Origin: Streptomyces sp. CB02058
GTDB lineage: Bacteria > Actinomycetota > Actinomycetes > Streptomycetales > Streptomycetaceae
DNA: 64,000 bases
Assembly: GCF_001905505.1 (NCBI RefSeq)
Contig: NZ_LIPG01000002.1
Location: forward strand, 1,054,001 to 1,118,000
Direction of reading: 5' to 3'
Below, piece after piece: positions 45,071 through 54,503 of the stretch. How positions within the stretch are numbered: the first letter of the stretch is position 1; each line of letters opens with the position of its first letter. The notes below the pieces were generated by a model. The model worked only from the letters and a program-made list of their open reading frames with translations. It searched no databases and had not been told where the DNA came from. Both the position numbers and the translations under genes were made by a program.

Positions 45071-46801
45071 GTGACGACCATCACCCCTGATCCCGGGAAC
45101 CGGAACGAGAAGTACCGCAACCCCGCCCCCTCACTTCGCGAGAGGCCCGGTCCGCCCGGTACGCTCACCGCCGTGCCCCACCCTGATCAGTGCCAAACCA
45201 CTCAGAAGGACGCGCCTGTGAACTACCCGGGAGCGCCCCGACCGGACCGGCTCAGGCCGACGTCCCTCGGAGAGCTGGCAGCCCGGCTCGGTGCCGGACC
45301 GCAGGATTCCGGTGAGGTCACCGGCATCACCCACGACTCCCGGGCCGTGCGCCCCGGAGACGTGTACGCGGCCCTGCCCGGAGCCCGCTTCCACGGCGCC
45401 GACTTCGCCGCCCAGGCCGCGGGCCTCGGCGCCGCGGCGATCCTCACCGACCCGGCGGGCGCCGAGCGCGCCGCCGGCACCGGCCTCCCGGTCCTCGTCA
45501 CCGAGGACCCACGCGACCGGATGGGCGACCTCGCCGCCGAGATCTACGGACGGCCGGGCATCGGCCTGCTCCAGATCGGCATCACCGGAACGTCCGGCAA
45601 GACCACCACGGCGTACCTCGTCGAGGGCGGACTGCGCGGCGCCGGACGCAGCACCGGGCTGATCGGCACCGTCGAGATGCGGATCGGCGACGAGCGCATC
45701 AAGTCGGAGCGCACCACCCCCGAAGCCACCGACCTCCAGGCCCTGTTCGCCGTCATGCGCGAACGAGGTGTCGAGGCGGTCGCCATGGAGGTCTCCAGCC
45801 ACGCCCTGGTGCTCGGGCGGGTCGACGGCTGCGTGTTCGACGTCGCCGTCTTCAACAACCTCAGCCCGGAGCACATGGAGTTCCACTCCGGCATGGAGGA
45901 CTACTTCCAGGCCAAGGCGCAGCTGTTCACGCCCGAGCGCAGCAAGCTCGGCGTCGTCAACTTCGACGACGAGTACGGCCGCAGGCTGGTCAAGGAGGCG
46001 TCCGTCCCGGTCGTCACCTTCTCCGCCGAGGGCCACCCGGACGCCGAGTGGCGTGCCGAGGACGTCGAAGTCGGCCCCCAGGACAGCACGTTCACCGTGA
46101 GGGGCCCCAAGGGCGAGCGGATCACCGCCAGGGCCCCGCTGCCCGGCCCCTTCAACGTGGCCAACACCCTCGCGGCGATCGTCACCCTGGCCGTCGCGGG
46201 CGTCGACCCGCAGACCGCCGCGGACGGCGTCGCCGCCGTCCCCGGTGTCCCCGGCCGGCTGGAACGCGTCGACGCCGGACAGCCGTACCTCGCGGTCGTG
46301 GACTACGCGCACAAGACCGACGCCGTCGAATCCGTCCTGCGCTCCCTGCAGAAGGTCACCGAGGGCCGGGTGCACATCGTGCTCGGCTGCGGCGGCGACC
46401 GTGACACCACCAAGCGCGGCCCGATGGGCGCCGCGGCGGCCCGGCTCGCCGACACCGCCGTACTGACCTCTGACAACCCCCGTTCCGAGGACCCCCTCGC
46501 GATCCTCGCCGCGATGCTCGCGGGCGCCGCCGAGGTGCCCGTCCACGAGCGCGGGGACGTGCTCGTCGACGCCGACCGGGCCGCGGCCATCGCCGCCGCG
46601 GTCGCCCGGGCCGAGCCCGGCGACACCGTGCTGGTGGCCGGAAAGGGACACGAGCAGGGCCAGGACGTCCACGGAGTGGTGCGCGCCTTCGACGACCGCA
46701 CGGTCCTGCGCGAGGCCATCGAGCGCTCCCTGGAGCGCGCGGCCGCCGCACAGGCCCCCCAGGACCGCGTACACACCCACGAGAACAACAGTCAGGGATG
46801 A
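45071..46801 (+). CDS. murE: UDP-MurNAc-tripeptide synthetase
   Basis: Adds the third amino acid (LL-diaminopimelate expected in Streptomyces) to UDP-MurNAc-dipeptide. ATP loop GITGTSGKTTTAYLVE, VSSHALVLGRVDG, FNNLSPEHMEFH, the DNPRSEDP substrate motif and GKGHEQGQ are all present. From GTG 45071 the protein has 576 residues, ~50 more than usual, the extra being a Pro-rich lead. GTG 45218 (AGAAGGA upstream, 527 residues) and GTG 45173, seven bases after a TACGCT -10 candidate, are alternative starts. Confidence 0.95.
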   Translation: MTTITPDPGNRNEKYRNPAPSLRERPGPPGTLTAVPHPDQCQTTQKDAPVNYPGAPRPDRLRPTSLGELAARLGAGPQDSGEVTGITHDSRAVRPGDVYAALPGARFHGADFAAQAAGLGAAAILTDPAGAERAAGTGLPVLVTEDPRDRMGDLAAEIYGRPGIGLLQIGITGTSGKTTTAYLVEGGLRGAGRSTGLIGTVEMRIGDERIKSERTTPEATDLQALFAVMRERGVEAVAMEVSSHALVLGRVDGCVFDVAVFNNLSPEHMEFHSGMEDYFQAKAQLFTPERSKLGVVNFDDEYGRRLVKEASVPVVTFSAEGHPDAEWRAEDVEVGPQDSTFTVRGPKGERITARAPLPGPFNVANTLAAIVTLAVAGVDPQTAADGVAAVPGVPGRLERVDAGQPYLAVVDYAHKTDAVESVLRSLQKVTEGRVHIVLGCGGDRDTTKRGPMGAAAARLADTAVLTSDNPRSEDPLAILAAMLAGAAEVPVHERGDVLVDADRAAAIAAAVARAEPGDTVLVAGKGHEQGQDVHGVVRAFDDRTVLREAIERSLERAAAAQAPQDRVHTHENNSQG

Positions 46802-46805
46802 CCAA

Positions 46806-48224
46806 GTGATCGCCCTTTCCCTCGCCGAGATCGCCGGAATCGTCGGCGGGCAGCCGCACGACGTACCGGACCCGTCCGTCACCGTCACCGGCCCCGTCGT
46901 CATCGACTCCCGGGAGGTGCGGCAGGGCTCCCTGTTCGCCGCGTTCGCGGGCGAGCGGGTCGACGGCCACGACTACGCGCAGCGCGCCGTCGAGGCGGGA
47001 GCGGCAGCAGTGCTCGCCGCCCGCCCCGTCGGTGTCCCGGCGATCGTCGTGGACGATGTCGTGGAGGCGCTCGGCGCCCTCGCCCGCTCCGTCGTCGAGC
47101 GCCTCGGCACCACCGTCGTCGCGCTCACCGGCTCGGCGGGCAAGACGTCCACCAAGGACCTGATCGCCCAGCTGCTGGAGCGCAAGGCGCCCACCGTCTG
47201 GACGCCGGGATCCCTCAACAACGAGATCGGCCTGCCGCTCACGGCTCTGCGCGCGACGGCGGAAACGCGCCATCTTGTGCTGGAGATGGGCGCGCGCGGC
47301 ATCGGCCACATCAGCTACCTCACGAATCTGACGCCGCCGAAGATCGGCCTGGTCCTCAACGTCGGCAGCGCCCACATCGGCGAGTTCGGCAGCCGGGAGG
47401 CGATCGCCCAGGCCAAGGGCGAGCTCGTCGAGGCCCTCCCGGAGGACGGCTGCGCCGTGCTCAACGCCGACGACCCGCTCGTGCGCGCCATGTCGTCCCG
47501 CACAAAAGCCCGGGTGCTCCTCTTCGGGGAGGCCCCGGATGCGGACGTACGGGGAGAGAACGTGCGGCTCACGGACGACGGCCGCCCCGCGTTCGCGCTC
47601 CACACACCCACCGGGTGCAGCGACGTGACCTTGCGCCTGTACGGTGAGCACCACGTGTCGAACGCGCTCGCCGCGGCCGCCGTCGCCCATGAGTTGGGCA
47701 TGTCCGTGACCGAGATCGCCGATGCGCTCTCCGGGGCGGGCACCCTCTCCCGCTGGCGCATGGAGGTCACCGAGCGTCCGGACGGTGTGACGGTCGTCAA
47801 TGACGCCTACAACGCGAACCCCGAATCCATGAAGGCCGCACTCCGTGCGCTGGCCGCCATGGGCAAGGCCCGACAGGCAGCCGGGGGGCGCACGTGGGCG
47901 GTGCTCGGTCAGATGGCCGAGCTCGGTGACGCATCGCTCGCCGAGCACGACGCTGTCGGACGGCTCGCCGTCCGGCTCAACGTCAGCAAGCTCGTCGCTG
48001 TCGGAGGAACAGAAGCCTCCTGGCTGCAACTGGGCGCATATAACGAGGGTTCGTGGGGTGAGGAGTCGGTGCACGTGTCCGACGCACAGGCGGCCGTCGA
48101 CCTGTTGCGCAGTGAACTGCGCCCGGGAGACGTCGTGCTGGTGAAGGCGTCCCGGTCGGTCGGCCTGGAGAAGGTCGCCCTGTCACTGCTGGAGACGACC
48201 GAGGGCGAGGTCGCCGTCCGATGA
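46806..48224 (+). CDS. murF: UDP-MurNAc-tripeptide D-alanyl-D-alanine ligase
   Basis: Adds D-Ala-D-Ala to the nucleotide precursor; 472 residues. N-terminal substrate domain begins LSLAEIAGIVGG; ATP loop VALTGSAGKTSTKDLIAQ; then LEMGARGIGHI, NVGSAHIGEFGSREAIAQAK and NDAYNANPESM. These are in the normal order for MurF. GTG 46806 lies 4 bp after murE; its stop overlaps mraY (ATGA). Confidence 0.97.
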   Translation: MIALSLAEIAGIVGGQPHDVPDPSVTVTGPVVIDSREVRQGSLFAAFAGERVDGHDYAQRAVEAGAAAVLAARPVGVPAIVVDDVVEALGALARSVVERLGTTVVALTGSAGKTSTKDLIAQLLERKAPTVWTPGSLNNEIGLPLTALRATAETRHLVLEMGARGIGHISYLTNLTPPKIGLVLNVGSAHIGEFGSREAIAQAKGELVEALPEDGCAVLNADDPLVRAMSSRTKARVLLFGEAPDADVRGENVRLTDDGRPAFALHTPTGCSDVTLRLYGEHHVSNALAAAAVAHELGMSVTEIADALSGAGTLSRWRMEVTERPDGVTVVNDAYNANPESMKAALRALAAMGKARQAAGGRTWAVLGQMAELGDASLAEHDAVGRLAVRLNVSKLVAVGGTEASWLQLGAYNEGSWGEESVHVSDAQAAVDLLRSELRPGDVVLVKASRSVGLEKVALSLLETTEGEVAVR

Positions 48225-49291
48225 GACAGATCCTCTTCGCGGGGGCCATAGGGCTCTTCCTGACCCTGGTCGGCACCCCGCTGCTGATCAAACTTCTGGC
48301 CCGCAAGGGCTACGGGCAGTTCATCCGGGACGACGGCCCGCGTACCCACGGCAGCAAAAAGGGCACGCCCACCATGGGTGGCATCGCCTTCATCCTGGCC
48401 ACGATCATCGCCTACGTACTGGCGAAGGTGATCACCGGCGAGGAGATGCGCTTCTCCGGTGTGCTCGTCCTGTTCCTGATGACCGGGATGGGTCTCGTCG
48501 GCTTCCTCGACGACTACATCAAGATCGTGAAGCAGCGCTCGCTGGGGCTGCGGGCCAAGGCCAAGATGGCCGGCCAGCTGATCGTCGGCATCGCCTTCGC
48601 GGTGCTCTCGCTCCAGTTCGCGGACGCCCAGGGGAACACCCCGGCCTCCACCCGGCTCTCCTTCGTCGAGGACTTCGGCTGGTCGATCGGCCCCGTGCTG
48701 TTCTGCGTCTGGGCGCTGTTCATGATCCTCGCCATGTCCAACGGCGTGAACCTGACGGACGGCCTGGACGGACTGGCCACCGGTGCCTCGGTGATGGTCT
48801 TCGGCGCCTACACCTTCATCGGTCTCTGGCAGTTCCAGGAGTCCTGCGCCAACGCGGAGACCCTGACCAACCCCAGCGCCTGCTTCGAGGTACGCGACCC
48901 GCTCGACCTCGCCGTCGTCGCCTCCGCCCTGATGGGCGCCTGCTTCGGCTTCCTGTGGTGGAACACCTCGCCCGCCAAGATCTTCATGGGCGACACCGGT
49001 TCGCTGGCCCTCGGCGGCGCGCTCGCCGGCCTCGCGATCTGCTCCCGCACCGAGTTCCTGATGGCCATCCTCGGCGGCCTCTTCGTGATGATCACCATGT
49101 CGGTGGTCATCCAGGTCGGCTCCTTCAAGATGACCGGCAAGCGGGTCTTCCGCATGGCCCCGCTCCAGCACCACTTCGAACTCAAGGGGTGGTCCGAAGT
49201 CCTTGTCGTGGTCCGCTTCTGGATCATCCAGGGCATGTGTGTGATCGTCGGCCTCGGCCTCTTCTACGCAGGATGGGCAGCCAAGAAGTGA
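48221..49291 (+). CDS. mraY: Phospho-MurNAc-pentapeptide transferase
   Basis: Integral membrane enzyme (356 residues, about ten TM segments) that makes lipid I from UDP-MurNAc-pentapeptide and undecaprenyl phosphate. The catalytic blocks are GTPTMGGIAF, FLDDYIKIVKQRSLGLRAK (Asp-Asp), NLTDGLDGLA and MGDTGSLALGG, then PLQHHFELKGW. The C-terminus YAGWAAKK overlaps the murD start as GTGA. Confidence 0.98.
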   Translation: MRQILFAGAIGLFLTLVGTPLLIKLLARKGYGQFIRDDGPRTHGSKKGTPTMGGIAFILATIIAYVLAKVITGEEMRFSGVLVLFLMTGMGLVGFLDDYIKIVKQRSLGLRAKAKMAGQLIVGIAFAVLSLQFADAQGNTPASTRLSFVEDFGWSIGPVLFCVWALFMILAMSNGVNLTDGLDGLATGASVMVFGAYTFIGLWQFQESCANAETLTNPSACFEVRDPLDLAVVASALMGACFGFLWWNTSPAKIFMGDTGSLALGGALAGLAICSRTEFLMAILGGLFVMITMSVVIQVGSFKMTGKRVFRMAPLQHHFELKGWSEVLVVVRFWIIQGMCVIVGLGLFYAGWAAKK

Positions 49292-50706
49292 GCAACGTGG
49301 ACTGGCAGGGCAAGCACGTCACGGTGGCCGGGCTTGGCGTCAGCGGGATCCCCGCGGCCCGCGCCCTGCACGAGCGGGGGGCCCTCGTCACCGTCGTCAA
49401 CGACGGCGACGACGAGCGCTCCCGCGCACAGGCCGCCGAACTGGAGGCGCTCGGCATCACCGTGCGCCTCGGTGACGGCGACACCCTGCCCGAGTCCACC
49501 GAGCTCGTCGTCACGGCCCCCGGCTGGAAGCCCAGCAAGCCGCTCTTCCAGGCAGCCGCCGAGGCGGACGTCCCCGTCTGGGGCGACGTCGAACTCGCCT
49601 GGCGGCTGCGGGGGCCCGATGCCGCACCCTGGCTCGCGGTCACCGGGACCAACGGCAAGACCACGACCGTGCGGATGCTCGCCTCGATCCTCGGAGCGGC
49701 CGGGCTGCGCACGGCCGCGGTCGGCAACATCGGGGTGTCCCTGCTGGACGCGGTGCTCGGCGACGAGACGTACGACGTCCTCGCCGTCGAGCTCTCCAGC
49801 TACCAGCTCCACTGGGCGCCCTCGCTGCGCGCCCACTCCGGAGCGGTGCTCAACCTCGCACCGGACCACCTCGACTGGCACGGCTCCATGGCCGGTTACG
49901 CCGCCGACAAGGGCCGGATCTACGAGGGCAACACCGTCGCCTGCGTCTACAACGTGCAGGACCCCGCGACGGAGGACCTCGTGCGCGAGGCCGACGTCGA
50001 GGAGGGCTGCCGGGCGATCGGGTTCACGCTCGGCACACCGGGACCCTCGCAGCTCGGGGTTGTCGACGGCATCCTCGTCGACCGGGCGTTCGTGGCCAAC
50101 CGGCAGAAGCAGGCGCAGGAGCTCGCCGAGGTCGGCGACATCAACCCGCCGGCCCCGCACAACATCGCCAACGCCCTGGCCGCCGCCGCGCTCGCCCGCG
50201 CCTTCGGCGTCGAGCCCGCCGCCGTGCGCGACGGGCTGAGGGCCTTCCGCCCCGACGCCCACCGCATCGAACACGTCGCCGACGTGGACGGCGTGACGTA
50301 CATCGACGACTCCAAGGCCACCAACACCCATGCCGCCGAAGCCTCCCTGGCGGCCTACGAGCCCATCGTCTGGATCGCCGGAGGCCTCGCCAAGGGCGCC
50401 ACGTTCGACGAGCTGGTGACGGGGGCAGCGAAGCGGCTGAGGGGTGTCGTGCTGATGGGCGCCGACCGGGCGCTGATCGGTGAAGCCCTGGCGCGACACG
50501 CCCCCGAGGTACCGGTGGTCGACCTCGACCGGACCGACACTGGGGCGATGTCCGAAGCCGTCCGCGAAGCGGCACGGCTGGCCCGGCCGGGCGACACCGT
50601 ACTGCTGGCCCCGGCCTGTGCCTCGATGGACATGTTCGTCAACTACAACAAGCGGGGCGAGGCGTTCGCGGACGCGGTCCGCGGGCTCGCCGGCGAGAGC
50701 GCCTGA
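49288..50706 (+). CDS. murD: UDP-MurNAc-L-alanine:D-glutamate ligase
   Basis: 472 residues. The N-terminal Rossmann-like domain starts WQGKHVTVAGLGVSGIPAARAL; the ATP loop is VTGTNGKTTTVRML; ELSSYQLHW, NLAPDHLDWHGSM and DDSKATNTHAAEASL follow in order. Adds D-Glu to UDP-MurNAc-L-Ala in the cytoplasm. The GTG at 49288 overlaps the mraY stop by 4 bp; there is no strong separate ribosome site, so coupling is likely. Confidence 0.97.
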   Translation: MSNVDWQGKHVTVAGLGVSGIPAARALHERGALVTVVNDGDDERSRAQAAELEALGITVRLGDGDTLPESTELVVTAPGWKPSKPLFQAAAEADVPVWGDVELAWRLRGPDAAPWLAVTGTNGKTTTVRMLASILGAAGLRTAAVGNIGVSLLDAVLGDETYDVLAVELSSYQLHWAPSLRAHSGAVLNLAPDHLDWHGSMAGYAADKGRIYEGNTVACVYNVQDPATEDLVREADVEEGCRAIGFTLGTPGPSQLGVVDGILVDRAFVANRQKQAQELAEVGDINPPAPHNIANALAAAALARAFGVEPAAVRDGLRAFRPDAHRIEHVADVDGVTYIDDSKATNTHAAEASLAAYEPIVWIAGGLAKGATFDELVTGAAKRLRGVVLMGADRALIGEALARHAPEVPVVDLDRTDTGAMSEAVREAARLARPGDTVLLAPACASMDMFVNYNKRGEAFADAVRGLAGESA

Positions 50707-50833
50707 CGGACCCGGCCTCCGCGTCGTACTGTCCGGAGAACCGGCGCCCGGGGACCCGGCGCGAGCAGCGCGGCCACGGGCCCCGGCGCCCCGGTGACAG
50801 CCCCGGGCACGAGCAGTGGAGGGGACAGCGACA

Positions 50834-52282
50834 ATGCCGGCCGACGAGAGCGCAGCCGCGCGCCGAGCCGACCGCCCACGAGCGGCCGGGGCGATCAGCC
50901 GGGCGCTCACCCCGCCCCTGCCCGCCGGCCTCGGACTCCCTGCCGGGCTGGTCCTCCGGAGCCGGCCCGCCGCCGGCCCCCGGCGGCCGCCCACGCCCCG
51001 CGGAGGCGCCCGTGGGGCCGGCACACCGCCCGGACGGCCGCGCAGGGGCGCCGGGGTACGGCGGACGTACGAGCGGGCACGACGGGCCTGGGACCGCCCC
51101 CTGACCGCGTACTACCTGATTCTCGGGTCCAGCCTGCTGATCACCGTGCTCGGCCTCGTGATGGTCTACTCCGCCTCGATGATCAAGGCGCTGGAGCTCG
51201 CCAGGCCCGGTACGTACTTCTTCCGCAAGCAGTTCCTCGCCGCCGTGATCGGCGCCGCGCTGATGCTGCTGGCCTCCAGGATGCCCGTCAAACTCCACCG
51301 GGCACTGGCCTATCCGCTGCTCATGGGCACGGTCTTCCTGATGGTCCTGGTGCAGGTGCCGGGGATAGGGATGTCGGTCAACGGCAACCAGAACTGGATC
51401 TACCTGGGCGGCCCCTTCCAGCTCCAGCCCAGCGAGTTCGGCAAGCTCGCCCTGATCCTGTGGGGCGCCGACCTGCTCGCGCGCAAACAGGACAAACGGC
51501 TGCTGGCACAGTGGAAGCACATGCTCGTGCCGCTCGTCCCCGTCGCCTTCATGCTGCTCGGGCTGATCATGCTCGGCGGCGACATGGGCACCGCGATCAT
51601 TCTCACGGCGATCCTCTTCGGGCTGCTCTGGCTGGCCGGCGCCCCCACCCGGCTCTTCGCCGGAGTGCTCGCCTTCGCCGGTCTCATCGGCTTCCTGCTC
51701 ATCAAGACCAGCCCCAACCGGATGTCCAGGCTCGGCTGCATCGGAGCGTCCGAGCCGGGCCCCGGGGACTCGTGCTGGCAGGCGGTGCACGGAATCTATG
51801 CTCTGGCGTCCGGCGGATGGTTCGGTTCCGGGCTCGGCGCGAGTGTGGAAAAATGGGGTCAACTGCCTGAACCGCACACCGACTTCATCTTCGCCATCAC
51901 CGGGGAGGAACTGGGTCTGGCGGGGACGCTGTCGGTACTGGCCCTCTTCGCGGCTCTAGGCTATGCGGGTATCCGCGTGGCCGGACGCACGGAGGACCCC
52001 TTCGTGAGGTACGCAGCGGGAGGCGTGACCACCTGGATCACGGCACAGGCCGTGATCAACATCGGTGCGGTGCTCGGCCTGTTGCCGATCGCCGGTGTCC
52101 CGTTGCCGCTGTTCTCCTACGGGGGCTCGGCCCTGCTGCCGACCATGTTCGCTGTCGGGCTCATGATCGCCTTCGCGCGAGAGGACCCTGCGGCGAGAGC
52201 GGCCCTGGCCATGCGGAGGCCCGGGGTCAGATGGAAGACGATGAGACGGCGCGTCACGAAGCGTCCGTCCGGAGAGCGGTGA
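50834..52282 (+). CDS. ftsW: Septal peptidoglycan polymerase FtsW
   Basis: SEDS-family glycosyltransferase, 482 residues, ten TM segments after residue ~95. The N-terminal 90 residues are Arg/Pro/Gly-rich and probably disordered; this is longer than in E. coli. Signature blocks are VYSASM, NQNWIYLGGPFQLQPSEFGKLALIL (with the SEDS core), GGDMGTAIIL, the EELGLAG loop and PLPLFSYGGSALLPTMFAVGL. ATG 50834 is chosen because GGAGGGGA is eight bases upstream; an in-frame GTG at 50816 precedes that site. Partner of FtsI. Confidence 0.96.
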   Translation: MPADESAAARRADRPRAAGAISRALTPPLPAGLGLPAGLVLRSRPAAGPRRPPTPRGGARGAGTPPGRPRRGAGVRRTYERARRAWDRPLTAYYLILGSSLLITVLGLVMVYSASMIKALELARPGTYFFRKQFLAAVIGAALMLLASRMPVKLHRALAYPLLMGTVFLMVLVQVPGIGMSVNGNQNWIYLGGPFQLQPSEFGKLALILWGADLLARKQDKRLLAQWKHMLVPLVPVAFMLLGLIMLGGDMGTAIILTAILFGLLWLAGAPTRLFAGVLAFAGLIGFLLIKTSPNRMSRLGCIGASEPGPGDSCWQAVHGIYALASGGWFGSGLGASVEKWGQLPEPHTDFIFAITGEELGLAGTLSVLALFAALGYAGIRVAGRTEDPFVRYAAGGVTTWITAQAVINIGAVLGLLPIAGVPLPLFSYGGSALLPTMFAVGLMIAFAREDPAARAALAMRRPGVRWKTMRRRVTKRPSGER

Positions 52283-52288
52283 ATTTCG

Positions 52289-53383
52289 GTGCATGTCGTA
52301 CTCGCCGGCGGGGGGACCGCCGGGCACATCGAGCCCGCGCTTGCCCTCGCAGACGCCCTGCGGAGGCAGGACCCGACCGTGGGAATCACTGCCCTCGGCA
52401 CGGAACGCGGACTCGAGACCAGGCTCGTACCCGAGCGGGGGTACGACCTGGCACTGATCCCTGCCGTACCGCTGCCGCGCAAGCCCACACCCGAGCTGAT
52501 CACCGTCCCGGGGCGGCTGCGCGGCACCATCAAGGCCGCCGAGCAGATCCTGGAGCGCACCAAGGCCGACTGCGTGGTCGGCTTCGGCGGCTACGTCGCC
52601 CTGCCCGGCTATCTCGCGGCCAAGCGCGTCGGTGTTCCGATCGTCGTCCATGAGGCCAACGCGCGGCCCGGCCTGGCCAACAAGATCGGCTCGCGTTACG
52701 CCCACGGGGTCGCCGTCTCCACCCCGGACAGCAAGCTGCGCGGCGCCCGCTACATCGGCATCCCGCTGCGCCGCACCATCGCCACCCTCGACCGGGCCAG
52801 GGTCCGGCCCGAGGCGCGCGCCGCCTTCGGTCTCGACCCCAACCTGCCGACGCTGCTGGTCTCCGGCGGCTCGCAGGGCGCCCGCCACCTCAACGAGGTG
52901 GTCACCCGGATCGCGCCGCTGCTCCAGCGCTCCGGAATCCAGATCCTCCATGTGGTCGGTCCGAAGAACGAATTGCCGCGCATCGACAACATGCCCGGGA
53001 TGCCGCCCTACATCCCGGTACCGTACGTGGACCGGATGGACCTCGCCTACGCCGCGGCCGACATGATGCTCTGCCGCGCGGGCGCGATGACCGTCGCCGA
53101 ACTCTCCGCCGTCGGGCTCCCCGCCGCGTACGTCCCGCTGCCGATCGGCAACGGCGAACAGCGGCTCAACGCCCAGCCGGTGGTCAACGCCGGTGGCGGT
53201 CTGCTGGTGGACGACGCGGCGCTCACCCCGGAATGGGTGCAGGGCAACGTCCTTCCGGTGCTCTCGGATCCGCACCGGCTGTACGAGATGTCCCGTGCCG
53301 CCGCGGAGTTCGGGCGACGGGACGCCGACGACCTGCTCGTCGGCATGGTGTACGAGGCGATTGCCGCGCGCCGCCAGGCGTGA
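52289..53383 (+). CDS. murG: Undecaprenyl-PP-MurNAc-pentapeptide GlcNAc transferase
   Basis: Membrane-associated GT-B enzyme that makes lipid II; 364 residues. The family loops are [66 protein letters not shown] and the donor site block [29 protein letters not shown] 52289, 6 bp after ftsW. murC does not follow; the next gene is ftsQ after 49 bp. Confidence 0.97.
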   Translation: MHVVLAGGGTAGHIEPALALADALRRQDPTVGITALGTERGLETRLVPERGYDLALIPAVPLPRKPTPELITVPGRLRGTIKAAEQILERTKADCVVGFGGYVALPGYLAAKRVGVPIVVHEANARPGLANKIGSRYAHGVAVSTPDSKLRGARYIGIPLRRTIATLDRARVRPEARAAFGLDPNLPTLLVSGGSQGARHLNEVVTRIAPLLQRSGIQILHVVGPKNELPRIDNMPGMPPYIPVPYVDRMDLAYAAADMMLCRAGAMTVAELSAVGLPAAYVPLPIGNGEQRLNAQPVVNAGGGLLVDDAALTPEWVQGNVLPVLSDPHRLYEMSRAAAEFGRRDADDLLVGMVYEAIAARRQA

Positions 53384-53432
53384 GGCGGTGCGGACCCGGG
53401 GCGTGCGCCCCGGGTCCGGCGAAGGAGCGAGC

Positions 53433-54227
53433 GTGGCCGGACCGACGACTGCCCAGCGCGGTGGGGCCGAACGGGCCGACACCCCGGCCCGCCCGCCGCA
53501 CATCGGCCCGCAGAAGCGCCGGCTGAACGGCCGTATGCGTCTGCTTCTGGCCGTACTTGGCCTGGTGCTGACCGCCGCGGCCACGGTCTGGGTGCTCTAC
53601 GGATCGTCCTGGCTGCGGCTGGAGAAGGTGACGATCACCGGCACCGACGTCCTGACCGGGGCCGAGGTGGAGGCCGCCGCGAACGCCCCGGTCGGAGATC
53701 CGCTCATTTCGGTGGACACCGGTGTGATCGCAGACAGATTGCGCCAGAAGTTGCCTCGTATCGACTCCGTGGATGTCGTACGGTCATGGCCGCACGGTAT
53801 CGGCCTTAAAGTGACCGAACGGAAACCGGTCCTGCTGATCGAAAAGGGTCAGAAGTTCATCGAAGTGGACGCAAAGGGTGTGCGCTTCGCAACCGTGGAC
53901 AAAGCCCCCGGGCATGTACCGCTGTTGGAACTGATGCCCGATCAATCCGCGAGCCTGCGCCGCTTCGGCAGCGACCGGCTCGTGCGGGAAGCGGTTCGCG
54001 TCGCGGGTGACCTTCCTGGGAAGGTGGCCGGGGAGACCAGGACCGTGAGGATCACGTCGTACGACTCCGTCGTCCTCGAACTGACCCGCGGTCGCGCCGT
54101 GATGTGGGGCAGCAGCGAGGAGGGACCCGTGAAGGCGCGGGTGCTCACCGCTCTCATGAAAGCGTCTCCCAAAGCGGGACACTTCGACGTGAGTGCCCCC
54201 ACCGCCCCTGCGGTGTCGAAGAGTTGA
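53433..54227 (+). CDS. ftsQ: Cell division protein FtsQ
   Basis: Bitopic protein, 264 residues. A cytoplasmic Pro/Arg-rich N-terminus (~35) is followed by one TM segment (LLLAVLGLVLTAAATVWVLY) and a POTRA domain (WLRLEKVTITGTDVLTGAEV), then the FtsQ beta domain. Recruits and scaffolds FtsL, FtsI and FtsW. GTG 53433 has GAAGGAG six bases upstream. Last gene before the separate ftsZ promoter region. Confidence 0.95.
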   Translation: MAGPTTAQRGGAERADTPARPPHIGPQKRRLNGRMRLLLAVLGLVLTAAATVWVLYGSSWLRLEKVTITGTDVLTGAEVEAAANAPVGDPLISVDTGVIADRLRQKLPRIDSVDVVRSWPHGIGLKVTERKPVLLIEKGQKFIEVDAKGVRFATVDKAPGHVPLLELMPDQSASLRRFGSDRLVREAVRVAGDLPGKVAGETRTVRITSYDSVVLELTRGRAVMWGSSEEGPVKARVLTALMKASPKAGHFDVSAPTAPAVSKS

Positions 54228-54503
54228 CGCACGTTTGGCCTGGCCAGCCCCCTGGTTGGTCAGCGCTACGGGTGATCACATAGGGTGAAAAGAAAAACGG
54301 GAGGTTCGGCGTGTTCGTTGAACGTGCGCCACTTGTCGACTTAGTGTCCTGTTCGGAAGAGTCCATGAAGCAGACACACTGGTAACCCTAAACTTCAAGG
54401 TTAGGGTTTGGGTCGGCGTTCGGACCGACCCAATCGGCATCCGTCGTCGCGGCGGGACTACCGCGAAGCGACGACACGTAACTCGAGGCGAGAGGCCTTC
54501 GAC
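54228..54503 (+). promoter_or_regulatory. ftsZ upstream regulatory region
   Basis: 276 bp with unusually low GC content. It holds CATAGGGT (54279-54286, -10 candidate), GTGTC (54344-54348) and GACAC (54373-54377), the latter two matching the short WhiA target core, and the palindrome listed next. Streptomyces ftsZ is known to have several promoters including a sporulation-activated one, which fits this density of sites. Confidence 0.65.
54384..54408 (+). promoter_or_regulatory. 25-bp palindrome upstream of ftsZ
   Basis: AACCCTAAACTT-C-AAGGTTAGGGTT: 12-bp arms around a single central base with one mismatch. It ends 95 bp before the ftsZ start codon and contains TTAGGGT, a possible -10, so it may be an operator overlapping a promoter or an mRNA stem. 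Confidence 0.7.
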
